A stretch of DNA of 54,559 nucleotides, from NCBI GenBank assembly GCA_015657535.1, contig JADHZB010002140.1, positions 4,664 to 59,222 on the forward strand. The letters are read 5' to 3'. This document shows positions 39,428 to 52,740 of the stretch, piece after piece. The position numbers were made by a program, and so were the translations under genes. Below the pieces are notes generated by a model. That model was not told the DNA's origin. It made no database searches and saw only the letters and a list, made by a program, of their open reading frames with translations. Numbering within the stretch: the stretch's first letter is position 1; every line of letters begins with the position of its first letter. Source of the DNA: Nephromyces sp. MM_2019 (Eukaryota; Apicomplexa; Aconoidasida; Nephromycida).

Positions 39428-40905
39428 CTATTCCTTGCCTTCTAGGTGAGAACTGGTTACAAATAACCCCAATACAATTACTGATCCACATAAGAATGAG
39501 ATCAGGCAGTAGATGCTTGTCTCCATCTTTTTGTGCATTAATTCTGATATTATCTGAAAAAGTTTATTCATTATTGTAATATGAGAATTTGGTCATGCAT
39601 TTTTACTTACATGGAAAACTACAAAGAGTAAAATTCCTGTAGAAAGCGAGCTGAAAATCAGTATAATAATTGGGGAAGATCCTGATAAAAAGAAATCAGA
39701 GAATAAACCCAAAGGAGATCCAATTGATGCAATTGCTATTATTAACCAAAATGAGATTGTTTTCTGAAAAGATTTAAAAAATCTTAATTGTAATATATAA
39801 GGAGTAATTATTTTAGTACAGTCTTTAGTGCTAATACCTCTAAATATCGAGGGTAATTTAAAACTAGCAATAAGGTTTCAATCCACTTATGCACCATCAA
39901 ACCTCCTGTTGATATTAAAATTGAATTTGATGAGTCACTGTTACCAGCAGCGAAACCTAAGAAATAAAATCAAAAGTTGACCGTTATTTTCAGAATTAAT
40001 TTTCAATTTCTCTCAATACCTTCAAAAAAGCTATGTATAGCAAGGCCTAGCCCAAACAAAGCAAAAGTCATAGGTATTTTAGTGAACGTGAAAAATTTTT
40101 GTAAATTTTTCCCGTAGGTGGTCGGCCCTGATTTCATTATAAAAGATTCTTGGTTTCGTACATGTATTATGGCACTGGATTCTGATTTGTTCAATTCCGC
40201 TTGTTCCACTTGCTTTATAGTTTAAAATTTAAAAAAGTCAATTGCTGAAGTGTATTCTAAAAATTGTTTACCTGAGAGCAGAGAGTTTTGTTAAAAGTGT
40301 GGTTTTCTTCTTTGACATTTTTCAGTGTATCAGGATTTTCTTCAGTGTCAATATGATCTGGTTCAAATAATACAAAATCGAAGAGTGAATTTATTATTGA
40401 ATCTAACCTAAAATAGCCCAAGTAAACTTGTTTAAAATTAAGTTATTCCCTTGATATTTTTAATTGTATATTTAAAGAGGTTAAGTACAAGTAACTTGTT
40501 GGTATTTAAAGTTTTTGCTTGAGATATAATAAAAGGGGATCGATTACCATCATGACTTAGAATAGAAAAGGCCAGCATGAGATAGAATCCGCCGAAAATG
40601 ATAAAATACGAAATATTGTAAAAGAAATTGCCAGCATAGAAGCCAAAATGGACCTCGTTTATTTCCTTGCTTTGCTCAGGTAGTATGTGGAAGATCCATA
40701 GTGATAGTAAAGCACCTAAAGAGATTTTTATGTTCGATTTAGGTTAGTATTAATGATGTTATTTACCTCCAGCAAAGCCATTAGCGACAGGGATAAAATT
40801 CATGACTTTCTTGTTGCTCTGGAAAAAAAAACCAATGATTGTTCCTAAGATAGATATTCCTAAAAAGGAGAAGGCGGCAATTGTTTTAGCTTTTAAAGTA
40901 CTCAT
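39428..40905 (-). CDS. ZIP-family (SLC39) divalent metal transporter
   Basis: Membrane transporter moving Zn2+ or related ions into the cytosol. Seven exons: 40905-40767, 40715-40548, 40402-40272, 40212-40020, 39956-39838, 39763-39611 and 39553-39428. All phases agree, giving 342 aa, a normal ZIP length. TM1 is near residues 8-28; TM2 carries FHILPE (55-60); TM3 follows. A hydrophilic loop (about 103-190) contains Asp/Glu/Asn-rich patches but no long His run. TM4 has LGLAIHSFFEG (His206, Glu210) and TM5 LMVHKWIE (His233, Lys234, Glu237); these pairs form the metal site of the family. Three further helices follow (LIIAIASIGSPLGLF, IIILIFSSLSTGILLFVVFH and SFLCGSVIVLGLFV). The exon 3 acceptor ggttag was used because the AG six bases upstream would add an in-frame TAG. 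Closest subclass (ZIPI/ZIPII-like versus LIV-1) is not settled; the short loop argues against LIV-1. Confidence 0.93.
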
Positions 40906-43900
40906 CCTTTGTTTAGGTAGGGACAAGATATATTTGTAAAATTGTGTGATTTATGCTTTGTATTTAAAAATGATGTTGTTGTTTGTGTCAAGAGCTTGAA
41001 TGTGCGTATTATTTTTATTAAATATTTGCTTTTTGTTTTACAGTTGGTGTTTATTTAATAAGTTGGTAGAATCTATTGTTACAAGGTATACAACTTTGAA
41101 TTATCAACAGCTAACAGCTCTACGGTGATTATTATTTTATTAAAGCTTCTTAGTTTACTTAAAGGCATTAAATAGGCTGCCTGCTTAAATGGATTCTTGT
41201 GGGCTGTTAGTTCGTCAGTTAAAAGAGATTTGTTACATACTCAAAGGTTGGTGCAACAAGCTTGGAATTGAACGAGAAGAACTTAAGCTGGTTTAAAAAA
41301 TGTTGCCAGGAGACTTGTTGCACCAATGAAATTTTTAAGTATCATTGACATTAGTAGAAAAGCTAAATTATATAACATTGTTGAAATGCTGACATCAAAA
41401 ATTGCTCACCTAATTTTAATTCCCACTTGCAATTTTTTGATTTCACGAAAACCATTGCTCGAGCAAAGTTGATATACTGGAAAGCTAGATCACCGAACGC
41501 TCACGTAAAAATGATTGATTTCTATGAATGCGTTTGAATAGTTTTCAGTCACAGATTTTCAACGAGTGTAGTATAAGGCAGTTCAACCAAAAATAGTGTT
41601 TCACGTTTGTTCCTATATTGAAAGATGGCTCTTTATTTACGCAGATTTCGATGTTTGTTACGCAATGCTAGGACATCCAAACCAAGTAATTTTAAGCCTA
41701 GTAAAACAATAAATAAGTGAGCTTAGTTATTGATCTTTTTAATTCTCCATATCCAATAGAAAATACGGATCTGTTGACTATAAAAAAGGATTTCCCAATA
41801 ACCAAATAACACGCTCCTTATTACAGCTGGTCTAGCCCCTTGATGAAATTATAAATAAAATAAATATGAAACTATATTTAGCACGGATTTATAAAAATCT
41901 CCAAGTAATTGAAAATTTCAATAGTTTGAGTGCAAGAGATTACAAAATTTTAACTTGCTGCACTTCACATCATAACTGAAGGCTGTTTAATTACATTTAG
42001 CTTATTCACATTTTCTAAGTGGACCTCTAAATCTTGTATAATTACTATTACTAAATAATTTTTTCGTTTTTATTTACTAGACCATTAAGGGCGATTAAAT
42101 CTAAATTTAATGCATTTTTAAATAGAAATTATTCCAAAGTGAAAATTTCAGTAAAATCAAGCTTCATGATTTTTTGGTAGTTGACTAAATCAGACAAACA
42201 CAAGTTTTTATCAATATTAATAGAGCTCCTATTATGTGTTTTCAGTTGCAAAGCATTAAGTCTTGTTAAATTAACAACCAATTAGAAGTTTCTGCTAGAG
42301 CAAGAGCCTGAGACTTGTAGTATTTATAAATCTATCAATTACGTAACTTTGTTTTTAAGTTCCGAAATTTCTTGATAAAGTTCAATAATCTGTTAAGAAT
42401 GTGTTATTTGCGAGAAAAAAATTCACGCAGCCCAACAAGCAAGGTATAATCAATGCATTATTTGAACTTTTGTGTTATACCTAAGCTTCCGAAAGCTTTG
42501 TCAAATCTAATATCTCAGCCAAAAAATGCTTTTTAGATTGTTAGGTTTTTAAAAATTTAGTGTAGTCAGTAGAATTTTTATAGCTTGAAAGCTTAAAAGA
42601 GAATTCAATGCTTTGATTCGTGAATCAATGTTATACATAATTGTGCCAATAAAAAAAATAACACTATTTGAACTTAAATATATACAATACTTGGGAGCAT
42701 AACATAAGTTATATCCTGAAACTGGATAATATTTTTAAAGTTTAGAGCTGTTGATAATAAAATCTTTTTCAGTACCCACAAAGTTAGCAAGCTGATTGTT
42801 GCTTAATACTCACTGATTGTCTTTAAGTGTGCCAAATTATAGTCAAGCTCATTTTTAATTCTATCTTCGATAATTGCCACCATTTTGTGGTGGTATGCAA
42901 TAATAAAAAGCTTTTATCCTATATCAATACTAATTTCTAACAACTGAATTAAAGTCCTAAGTGCATTTATTTTATATCTTGCCTTGTGACTTAATATCAT
43001 CAATCATAAGCTCACTATCAAACTTGGCACAATAGCAGGCCTAACTGTAAAACTGGTAGGAAGGTTAGTGCAGTTTCCGCAATTGTATAAAAACACGCTT
43101 CAAATACCCGTCATAATATTCTCTTAACGAATCGGAACCAACTGCATCAAATTAGTTTAATGAATAGTTATTACTGAATATATGAAATTTCACTAATTTT
43201 TAGAAGCCTATAAATGTTAAGCTCTGAGCCAGAATTCAAGTCAAAAACATAGAGGATAACTATTTTCTCCTATTTGCTCAAATTTATTAAAATTTAATAT
43301 ATAGGGTTTTCGAGCTAATGAAAGTCGCAGCCTTGATATATGCTAAGAATAAAGCTGAATTTTAGATATACGTGACATCCAATTCTAAAGTGCGCAACCA
43401 TATATTTGAAGATTTCATTGTCTTTAAAGTAGTCACTTATGTGTGATTAGAGTTGTATATCAAGTCAAATGAATTTTAAGTGGCCTGGGATATTTAAACA
43501 GACTAAGAACCACATGAGACAAGGAAAGGTTGATGGCGAGATAAATTAATTTAATGGCCTATAACAGCCCGCATTGCTACTAAGTAGGCTATAAAGTCAG
43601 GCCACCTTTCTCTTAGCCTTGTTAGTCTTTTTGCTATTGTTTTTAGCAACAATACATGTCACAATAAGCAAGCTCAGCAGAGTAGTTACTTAGTGTCTGG
43701 AAATATTTATAGAACAGCTAAGGAAATGGCTAATTTTCAAGTCTAAAACATCTTCAGGCTACATTGTATAACTAAGAGTATTACCTCTGTTAGAGGTTCT
43801 AGATACCGCAATTATTTATGCATTGGAATTACAATTGAGTTATTTTCGGCTTGTTACTAATAAATTGATGTCTTGTGGCAACTGATAAAGGACATTAAAG

Positions 43901-45240
43901 GTCAATTAATAAGGTCTTACTTAAGGGATTACTACGAAATTTGGGATATTTGACATAATTGGGTTTGACCTACAGCATTTCAAGTCAACTTAGCTACAAA
44001 TATCATTTACCCAAATTAGGAAGATTATTCTGAATAATTGAGTCATCTTCATGGCAAAAATCAGTGATGAATAGCATTCATTGGCTCTGTAAGGTTACAA
44101 ACATAGAGCGCACACTGTGCCTCAAGTTAAAATAAAGTCTTGAAATTAGCTATGTAACAGTTAATAATAGTGCAAAATATACAAAATACTATTAAAAGTA
44201 CGAAATAATTCTTGTAGTAATGACAAAATAAGGGAAATTAGTAATTCTAAATACTTAATAGTTGGCCACTCAAAAGTAAAAACTGATGAACCTAAAGTGA
44301 AATTGTCAATTAGATAACTTTCAGCCTAGCTATCTTACATAAAGCCAATAGGTGTTCTGATAAATTGCTAATTAAAAGCCTAAAATATAAATGGAAAAAT
44401 AAATAGTGAAAGAAAGGAAGTTTCCATATAGTATAAATAAAAACAAAAACACTTTTAATAAACCGTAATTGATTTGTCTAATAAACTCAGAAGCGCGAAT
44501 TAATTCTGCAAGCTGATAAATATTACGAAAATAGTCACGTAAAGTCACTAAAGGGTATTTATGATGACCAAAATAAATTATAACGAAAGTATAATTGATG
44601 TGTGCACTGGAAATGTCGAATGTCATATAAGTCAAGGCTGTAGAAATAAGTTGCAATCATTTTGGGTTTAAGAAATCACTTTCGGGCTTAAATTAAGTTA
44701 TGTAAGTGCAAAAAGAGCTTTTACTACTAAAAGCGGTTTATATTGAAAGCACAATACTCAATAATGGCAACTTCCATGGAACTGTTACTCTAGGTTGTTT
44801 ACTTATCCAAATTCAATAAAGCAAACATTTTAAAATAATCCAACTAGTCAATTTGGCGCAAATAATCTGAACTGATAATAAATAGGTATGATTAAACTGT
44901 ATGAACACAGTAAAAGACTTTGGATGAGCGGATAAAAGCGAAATTGATTGGAAATGCTCAGCAGACATTCAAAAAACTTGATAAATTAAATAACAAAATA
45001 AGAGAACTCGAAATGGGAAATCACTAATGACAAAATAAAAGCGAAATGCGAGCGAATAAATCAACATGCGTCCGCATTCAAACTAAAGGCAGCACCATTA
45101 GCTTAAATAAAGACCAAGTGGAATGTTAGAGCAATTATAGATTCCCAAGGGCCCAAATAGTGTCGAAATAAAGCATCTGGAATAATTAAAATGCAAAATT
45201 GTACATGTAACATGTTAAGAATAAGTATAGTGATATGGCT
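40906..45240. other. Long gene-free interval
   Basis: 4.3 kb upstream of the ZIP gene, AT-rich on both strands. Frames such as 44372-44656 (minus, 94 codons, hydrophobic) have no motif or supporting splice partner. I see no RNA gene or clear repeat. Confidence 0.5.
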
Positions 45241-45244
45241 TGAA

Positions 45245-46060
45245 CTTGCCTAACTAATTGATCATTATCTATCAACGCAAGATGTACAGCCAATGCAGTC
45301 GAGGAATAATTATCAAATATTTGGGAATATATATACGTGGTTAAAATACATTGTAACAATGGTCTTATCAATTTTAGTTCACAAAGAGTGCTAATTTAAA
45401 GCACGAATATCAAAATGGGGAACTAACAATGTCCAATATATCTTTAAAATAATGCAAGATTCGACATCGTGATCTAGAGTGCTCGAAATTGGTTCCAAAT
45501 CATTTTTGTAATTATTGTTCGCACTTCATGTGACCTTTGATGATCTTAAATCAATAATACTTTTGCTATAATTGATTTTGGTCATTCCAAATGTCTTTTA
45601 TCAAATGCATGTTATCATTTCCAAATTAATTATACATTTGTAAAATTAATTCGTTTTTTTTTATTTCTTGTAGGAATAAGTTGTGCGATATAAAAATTGT
45701 CTTCCTTTTAATTTAATCGGTTCAGGAAGTGTCTTCTTTCCCTTTTCTCGATTTCCATCCAACTTTACTGTTTCATTTAGTACACCTATAAGGGATAATG
45801 AATTGATTTATCGCGATTGTTAACCAACTTATGGACACACCAGGTCAATGTAGCGTAACTAGCATTAATTTTAAGATGTATTTGACATCACTAGTTCCCA
45901 ATTTTTCTATCAGTGCATTAAATTAGCACTCATTGTGAACCAATAATGACAAAACAATTACTTTCCGTGCATTTTGTTCATGTATATGTTCTTTCGAATA
46001 TTTTATAATTATTTCACGAGTGCATTTGAGGTGCAACTGGTTTTTGTAATAGATGATTAT
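45245..46060 (-). mobile_element. LTR-like sequence next to Ty3/gypsy remnant
   Basis: This stretch follows the chromodomain end of the minus-strand pol remnant, where a 3' LTR should lie. The part 45470-46045 matches 49470-49830 in the same orientation (phrases aaatcatttttgtaattatt, cttgtaggaataagttgtgc and gtcttccttttaatttaatc). It also matches about 50488-51060 in inverted orientation. The left part (45250-45330) carries the inverted form of gagtgcattggcagtgcatc, suggesting a nested or rearranged copy. Ends not precisely defined. Confidence 0.6.
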
Positions 46061-46067
46061 TGGGTTT

Positions 46068-47600
46068 CTAAAGCCCAGTGTATATCATCTTACATCTGAT
46101 CAGATATTCTAAAATTACCCTTCCATCCTCGTCTAACCTTCGCCTTTCACCAGCGAATGGCTCAATGGCCCAATCTTCCACTTCATTCTGCTCAATAATT
46201 ACCTCTAATTCATCTTCTGAATTGACTTCGGTGAAATGTTCTCTGGAAATGAACTTTTTCAGTTTTGAAACATGGAAGGTAAGATACATTTTGAACTTTG
46301 TCGGTACTTAAGTACGTAAGCTAAACTAGATATCTTAATTGATATTTTGAATGGACCAACAAATCGTGGGTAAAATTTGTTGATTTTGAACCCTCCATTC
46401 AAATTTCTTGCTGATAATAAAAGCAATTTCCTATTTGTAAGTCCTGTTCTTTCCTTTTTCTATCTGCATATTTCTTTTGCCTAGCAATTGCTCTATGTTC
46501 AAACTTAATAGTACCTGTAAGAGCTTTGCGTATTGCTTGTAGTCGTTGATCTGCAACTTCAACGCATGTAGTAGTAGAATTCATTTTCTCAATTATTTCG
46601 TAAGGCAATGTTGGATTTTCTCAGTGCATCAAGTAAAATGGAGAGAGTTGGGAGCTAGATTGACGAGGATTTTTATATATAAATTTTAAATGTGCCAGAA
46701 TAATATCCCAATTCTCTGGTCCGTGGGAGTGGACCGAAACGGTTACGTCATCATCTATTTAAGTCTGGTTTATATTCTTAGTCAAATTTCCAACCCTTAA
46801 ATCATCGCTTACCTAAAGTCAATCGGAGAAGCCTATATTACAATAGTAATACTCTGCACCAATGACTTCAAAAGGAGTATTGTGTTATGGTGACATGAAC
46901 TCGGCATCATCAACGTCTCCGTTATCCATATACCATAAAAAAATCACCGTAACTCGCCCTATGACTTACCATTACATCTATATAATCTTGTTGGTTGAAA
47001 TTATAGGTGGAATCTAAATGGACAACCGTTGGTGCCTGAAATTTACATCTACATTAGTTCTTGAAACAAAATCTGATTTCATTTAACTCAACAGAACCAC
47101 GATCCATGCTTTGCATCAAGGAATGCAATAAATTAACCCTCTCCCCATCGCTACGCAAAAAGGGTGATTCTTGAAATACTCATTCTTATTTACCAAATGT
47201 TGACCATATATATCATTTTCTTTAATGGTAAATTCATGAGCTCACTTGACGTCTCTCTCTTCAGTGAAACCAAAACAACCGTGTGAACCATGGTTGTAAT
47301 CTCGAATGAATGCAATGGGATCGTGCCCAGCGAACACACAACAGCCTTTCGCATATTTAGATAAATCTAAATTGGCAATCTGCCTTGATATGTCAGAAAA
47401 CAAATGAGTTACATTACGACAAATTCTGTCAAAAGCTATTTTCATCCTTGGACTAAGTAGACGTGTGCATTCACGCGAAATATCATCAGGATTACTATGC
47501 AGTCTGTGGGTTGATTTAATTAGATTTTTTTTCACTCTAATCACTTCATCGTTAACGAAATTGCTATTGTTATTGTTAACAGAAAAGCCTAGAGTTGTAA
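46068..47600 (-). mobile_element. Degenerate Ty3/gypsy (chromodomain-type) pol remnant
   Basis: Read on the minus strand from about 46760 down, three pieces match the end of a retroelement integrase. The end of the core comes first (ENWDIILAHLKFIYKN, then SSSQLSPFYLMH followed by a stop). Next is the C-terminal part (46608-46399) with LQAIRKALTG and RQKKYADRKRKEQDLQIGN. Last is 46289-46068 with FHVSKLKKFI and a chromodomain-like ERRRLDEDGRVILEYLIRCK. Frames break between pieces, so no intact polyprotein exists. 46770-47600 is the expected position for more pol but is too decayed to name; the 100-codon frame at 47242-47544 has no motif I recognise. Confidence 0.7.
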
Positions 47601-47673
47601 AAGTGTGTTGAAATATATAACGGTGTAGGTGAATATTAAAAGTGCAACAATCTTCTTCTTATGATTATTAGCC

Positions 47674-47691
47674 AGCCCTCTCGACTACGGC
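47674..47691 (+). repeat. Degenerate copy of the hairpin-ACGGC element
   Basis: The sequence agccctctcgactacggc keeps the tail ACGGC and a shortened, mispaired stem. Confidence 0.5.
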
Positions 47692-47814
47692 TTTGTTCAA
47701 TGTTTGGTTAATGTTAATTCAAAAAGGGAATTAAGTCTCAAGTTATTAAAAATGTTTTCAAAGGAAGTTTGTAAAAATAAAATATTCACAAACAATATAA
47801 TTTGTCTTAGGATC

Positions 47815-49830
47815 GAAGTATAGTTCACTTATATAATTTCTCTAGTGACTGACTAATTGAATATGAAGATTCAATTATCAGGCTAACGAGTTTATAACAA
47901 TCTAACTGATACTTTTCAGATGTATTCACGCTTCAAAAAGTTCATTATAACTTATTATAGTTCTACAATGATCTTCAATGCTGGGTAATTTGGTTACTCA
48001 GACTTAAAAAAAACTTGACTTAAGAAGAAAAACAAAGTTTTGAATAAACTTTCTTATATTATTTCAATAACTTATTGTTGTTTTGATAACTTGTATAGCA
48101 TTTAAAAGGTTAATTACTTTATAAAAATAGGGTGCAAACTTTAATGGTGCTGTAGATTATTAATTCTGATTTTTTGCTTTTAAATGTTTTTAAATCTCGT
48201 TCTAGTTCAATATGAGATTTAAGTTCAAAAATCGGGATAAACTTTTGCATTTCAATGTGGTTTCATCGAAATTATCATTGTAATGCATTTATTTGAATTT
48301 CAATTATTTTTTGTCGATCAAATTCATCTTTTCTAAGGATCTAGAATGCGAAAACCACAAAATTCGACGTTTTGGACTTTATATTTTTGGGCATGCGAAA
48401 TTTTGGCTATCTTAAATGATTCGTAGATATTTATTAATATCCATAATCATTCAAACATTGCAAAAACACTCAATTGGAATGGATATAACCTTCCTAGCAT
48501 TGCAATTGGCTATTTTCGAATTTTCCAAATTCTATCGAGCATTTGTGTTTTGAGCTAGAATACTTAATATATAAATTCGCAAATAAGTCTATATTCATTA
48601 ATTATTGCATTTAGGAGTAGTAAATTACATTTCATTAACATATTAACGTCCCAGACGTTTTAAGTATCCCAACACTTGTCGAAAATTAATTTCTTTAATT
48701 TTCATTCCATTTGAGCAACAACGATTTAACACATCCCAGATGTATTTCGATCAATAATGATTATTCCATATAGTTATTTTAATCCAATGAAATTTCTAAT
48801 TTCATGCATTCAATTGTTTTACTTTTATGCCTTCAGTAATTTATATCCTTGCAATACATTTGTGATTCATTCACAAATTTTTAACATCCCAGATGCTAAA
48901 TTTCGACATTATTTAGAATTTGAGTTTCTATCTTTGCTCAGTTAAACTTTATGCTCTTCACTCATGCCAATGCTATTGCTTCAGGCTCTAAAATGAATTT
49001 ATATTAATTCATTTGTTCACATTCCGCTTTGCATTCATCAATAATAACCCTCTATTTCGATTTCGTTATCGAAATTAAATGTTTTACGTTTCGTCAGACC
49101 AAACTTTAATCATCCCAAATGATTAAATTGAGTAATTTTTATTGCTTTGTTAAACGCTTTGATTGGTTCAAATAACATTGAATGCATATTTGCACTCATT
49201 TGTGACTCCATAGACTCAACAAGAGTTTCTTTTCATGATTTGCCACTTCACTAATCCATCATTGCCACAATGTGCTTTATTTATGCCAAATTGGAATGTC
49301 CAAATTATATATAAATTTGTTAAATTGAGTTTGACCGATTCAATAGCTTTGTATAACGATTTCATACAAGTTGTCAATATCTAATGTAACGTTTTCAATA
49401 TTAAATGCTTATGATATTAAAACACTTTTGGTCCTCCCGTAATTTATTTTAGAACTATATATAAGTCCTCGGCTCGAAATTGATTCCAAATCATTTTTGT
49501 AATTATTATTTGCACTTCAAAAGGCCTTTGAGAATCTTAAATCAATTATATTTTTGTGATAATAGATTTTGGTCACTCCAATTATCTTTTCTCAATTATA
49601 TGTGAAAATTTCCAAATTAATTATACGTTCGTAAAACTAATTCGCGTATCTTTATTTCTTGTAGGGATAAGTTGTGCAATATAAAATTGTCTTCCTTTAA
49701 TTTAATCGGCTCGGAAAGCGTTTTCTTTCCCTTTCCCCGACTTCCATTCAACTTTCCTGTTTTACTTTGTATATTTCTAAGGAACGAGAATTGATTTATC
49801 ACGATTATAGGTCAACTTATGACCACACTA
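47815..49830 (+). repeat. Left arm of a 2-kb inverted repeat
   Basis: This arm recurs in reverse complement at 50745-52740. Shared landmarks, outer to inner: gaagattcaattatcaggct, tagcattgcaattggctatt, tgttgctcaaatggaatgaa (read inverted), tttcatgcattcaattgttt and taatttaatcggctcggaaa. The outer 500 bases also match the isolated copy at 29471-30085, and the inner 360 match 45470-45900. No coding frame is conserved between arms beyond chance. Confidence 0.85.
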
Positions 49831-49835
49831 GGTCT

Positions 49836-49968
49836 ATGTGTAATACTTGTCTAGATGCAAGTATTTGCCTAGGTTTCTACTTGAAGACTACGGCTACACA
49901 TGAACTTCGGATATGTATGAATTAGCATTCACATGTAATCAATGAACCTTATATATCTAATTAATTAT
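49836..49968 (+). repeat. Direct repeat copy 1 in inverted-repeat spacer
   Basis: Starts tgtgtaatacttgtctagat and contains gcaagtatttgcct, an actacggctacacatgaac phrase and ttagcattcacatgtaatc. It recurs at about 50299-50440. Confidence 0.8.
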
Positions 49969-50290
49969 ACACGCATAAGAAGCAAATAGTTATTTATATA
50001 TAAGATAGATATAAGTAAATAGTTATAACTACAAGTATAAGTATAAGTAAATTCACAGATAAGTATATATATAAATATATATATATATTTATGTACATAT
50101 ATAACCGTACTAACACTATAATACATATACCAGTGAATTATTATTTAATATATACATAAATGAACCAACATAATCATATAAAAGCGAACTAATACTATAA
50201 GTACATATATATATATATATAATAATATAAGTATGGATAAGTGATCCGGTATAAATTATATATATAAGTGGACCGATATATTAAATGTAA
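49969..50290. repeat. TA-rich low-complexity spacer
   Basis: Dense (TA)n and ataagtata-type units between the two direct repeats; contains nothing else. Confidence 0.85.
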
Positions 50291-50298
50291 CATTTGCC

Positions 50299-50440
50299 TG
50301 TGTAATACTTGCCTCGATGCAAGTATTTACCTGCCTTCTCAATTGAAGGCTACGGCACGGCTACACATGAACTATTTGATGTTTATGTAATAACATTCAC
50401 TTGTATTCTATATACTATACATATCTAATTGATTAATGAT
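50299..50440 (+). repeat. Direct repeat copy 2 in inverted-repeat spacer
   Basis: Same layout as the copy at 49836: tgtgtaatacttgcctcgat, an inverted pair ACTTGC/GCAAGT, a CCTTC/GAAGG hairpin, then tacggc and ctacacatgaac. Confidence 0.8.
50333..50356 (+). repeat. Hairpin-ACGGC element
   Basis: GCCTTC-TCAATT-GAAGGC followed by TACGGC; a 6-bp perfect stem. Confidence 0.7.
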
Positions 50441-50744
50441 ATGCACTGGACTTGTGAAAATAAATAACCATCCCCTACTAATCCGAGATGCACTGCCAAT
50501 GCACTCGAGAAACAAATTATAAGCATCCGAAAATATATAATTGAGTGCAACATATGTTTAAAATAATTGTTTTATGATTATTGAATCAATAAGGGTGATA
50601 AATCAATGACATCAAAATGGAGAACTAGCATTGCTAAACACTTGAAGATGATGCTAGTCACAATAATTGAACCTAGAATGGTTCTATATTAATTAATAAT
50701 GGTGATAGATCAATATATTACTCATTACAAATGCATTAAATGAA

Positions 50745-52740
50745 ACAGGAAAGTTGAATAAAAATCGAGGGAAGGGAAAAAAGACACTTTCCGAACCGAT
50801 TAAATTAAAAGGAAGACAATTTTTATATTGCACAACTTATCCCTACAAGAAATAAAGATGCGTGAATTAATTTTACAAATATTTAATAATTTAGAAATAG
50901 TCTCATACGATTGATAAAGGAAATTTGGGATTACCAAAATCAATTATAGCAAAAGTATAATTGATTTTAAATCATTAGGGGCCAACTAAAGTAATAACAA
51001 TGATTACAAAGATAATTTGAAATCAACTCCGAGCTGAGAACTCATATATGGTTCTAAAATAAATTATGGAAGAAACCAAAAGTGTTCTAGTATCAGACAC
51101 ATTTAATATTGAAAACACTTTATTCAATATTAAAAATTCAAACAAAATTGTTATGTACAGTTATTGAAATTGCCAAATTCACTTTAATAAACTTATATTC
51201 AATTTGAATTTTACAACTTGGCATGATTAAAGCACATTGCGAAAATGTTGAATTATTGAAACGGCGAATCATGAAAAGGAACTCGTGTGGAGTACATGAA
51301 GTCATGAACAAATGCAAATATGCATTCAATGCCATTTAAACTTGTTAAAGCATTTACTAAAGTAATCAAAATTGGTCAATTTAATCATCTAGAATGACTA
51401 AAACTTGGTCTGAGGAATACAAAAACATTTAATTTCGAAAAGCGAAATAGAAATAGAGCAACACTATCTATAAAAGTAAAGTGGGATGTGATTAATTGAG
51501 TTAATATAAATTCATTTTATAACCTAGAGCAACAGCATTGGCATGTTTGAATAGCATAGAGTTTAAATAAGCAAAGATAGAAACTCGAATTCTAAATAAT
51601 GTCAAAATTTAACATCTGGGATGTTGAAAATTGGTGAAATGAATCACAAAAGTATTGCAAGGATAACAATTGCTGAAAACATAAAAGCAAAACAATTGAA
51701 TGCATGAAATTAGAAATTTTATGGAATTAAAATGATTAAATGAGTTAATTATTTTTGATCGAAATACATCTGGGGTGTATTGAATTGTTGTTGCTCAAAT
51801 GGAATGAAAATTAAGAAAGTTAATTTTCGACAAGTATTGGGATAATTAAAACGTCCGGGACGTTAATATGCTAATGAAAAGTAATTATTGGCTATTCCTA
51901 AATACAATAAATAATGAATATAATTTGAGAATTTATATATTGAGTATTCTGGCTCGAAACACAAATGCTCGATAGAATTTGAAAAATTCGAAAATAGCCA
52001 ATTGCAATGCTAGGAAGGTTATATCCATTCCAATTAAGTGTTTTTGCAATGTTTGAATGATTATGGATATTAATAAATATCCACAAATCGTTTAAGCTAA
52101 CAAAACTCATCAAAGACCACTGATTAGAAGGATTTCACATAGCCAAAAATACAAAATCCAAAGGGTTGAATTTTGTGGCTTCCGCATTTTTGATCACTAG
52201 GAACAATGGATTCGGCCCACTAAAATTTATTTGAATTCAAATAAATGTACTAGAAGATTTATTCCGATGAAACCACATTGAAGCTCAATAGTTTTCCCTC
52301 CTATTTTTGAATTTGAATCTCGTGTTGTTCTAGAACGAGATTCAAAAGTATTTAGAAATTAAAAATCAGATTTAATAACCTACAAAAAAATTGAAGTTTG
52401 CATCCCCTCCTTATAAAACATTTGACTTCCCAAATAGTATATAAACTATATAAACAGTAGCAAATTATTAAATTAATGTTATAAAAGTTTATTTGAACTT
52501 ATTCTTTTTTCCTCTTAAGCCGAGTTTTTTCAAGTCTGAACAAATAACATGACCAGTATTGAATATATTTGTTAAATTATATTAAATTATAAGAAATTTC
52601 TCGAAACATAAAGTGTATTGAGAATACCTCCTAAGTTGATGCAATCTCCTTAGTCTGATAATTGAATCTTCATATTCAATTGATCAGTCACTAGCTAAAA
52701 TTGCTTGAGTGAACTATATTTTCGATTCTAAGCTATGTCA
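50745..52740 (-). repeat. Right arm of the 2-kb inverted repeat
   Basis: Reverse complement of 47815-49830, diverged by substitutions and small indels. The frame at 51898-52113 (minus) is this arm's copy of the segment at about 48420-48575 and is not a gene. The LTR-like part continues left to about 50488, beyond where the left arm's match ends. Confidence 0.85.

Noticed and set aside
47242..47544. 100-codon minus-strand frame as a possible gag or host gene
   Set aside because: No motif recognised; it sits where decayed retroelement sequence is expected, so I did not name it.
51898..52113. 71-codon minus-strand frame
   Set aside because: It is the right-arm copy of non-coding sequence at 48,420-48,575, and the matching frame there is not preserved.
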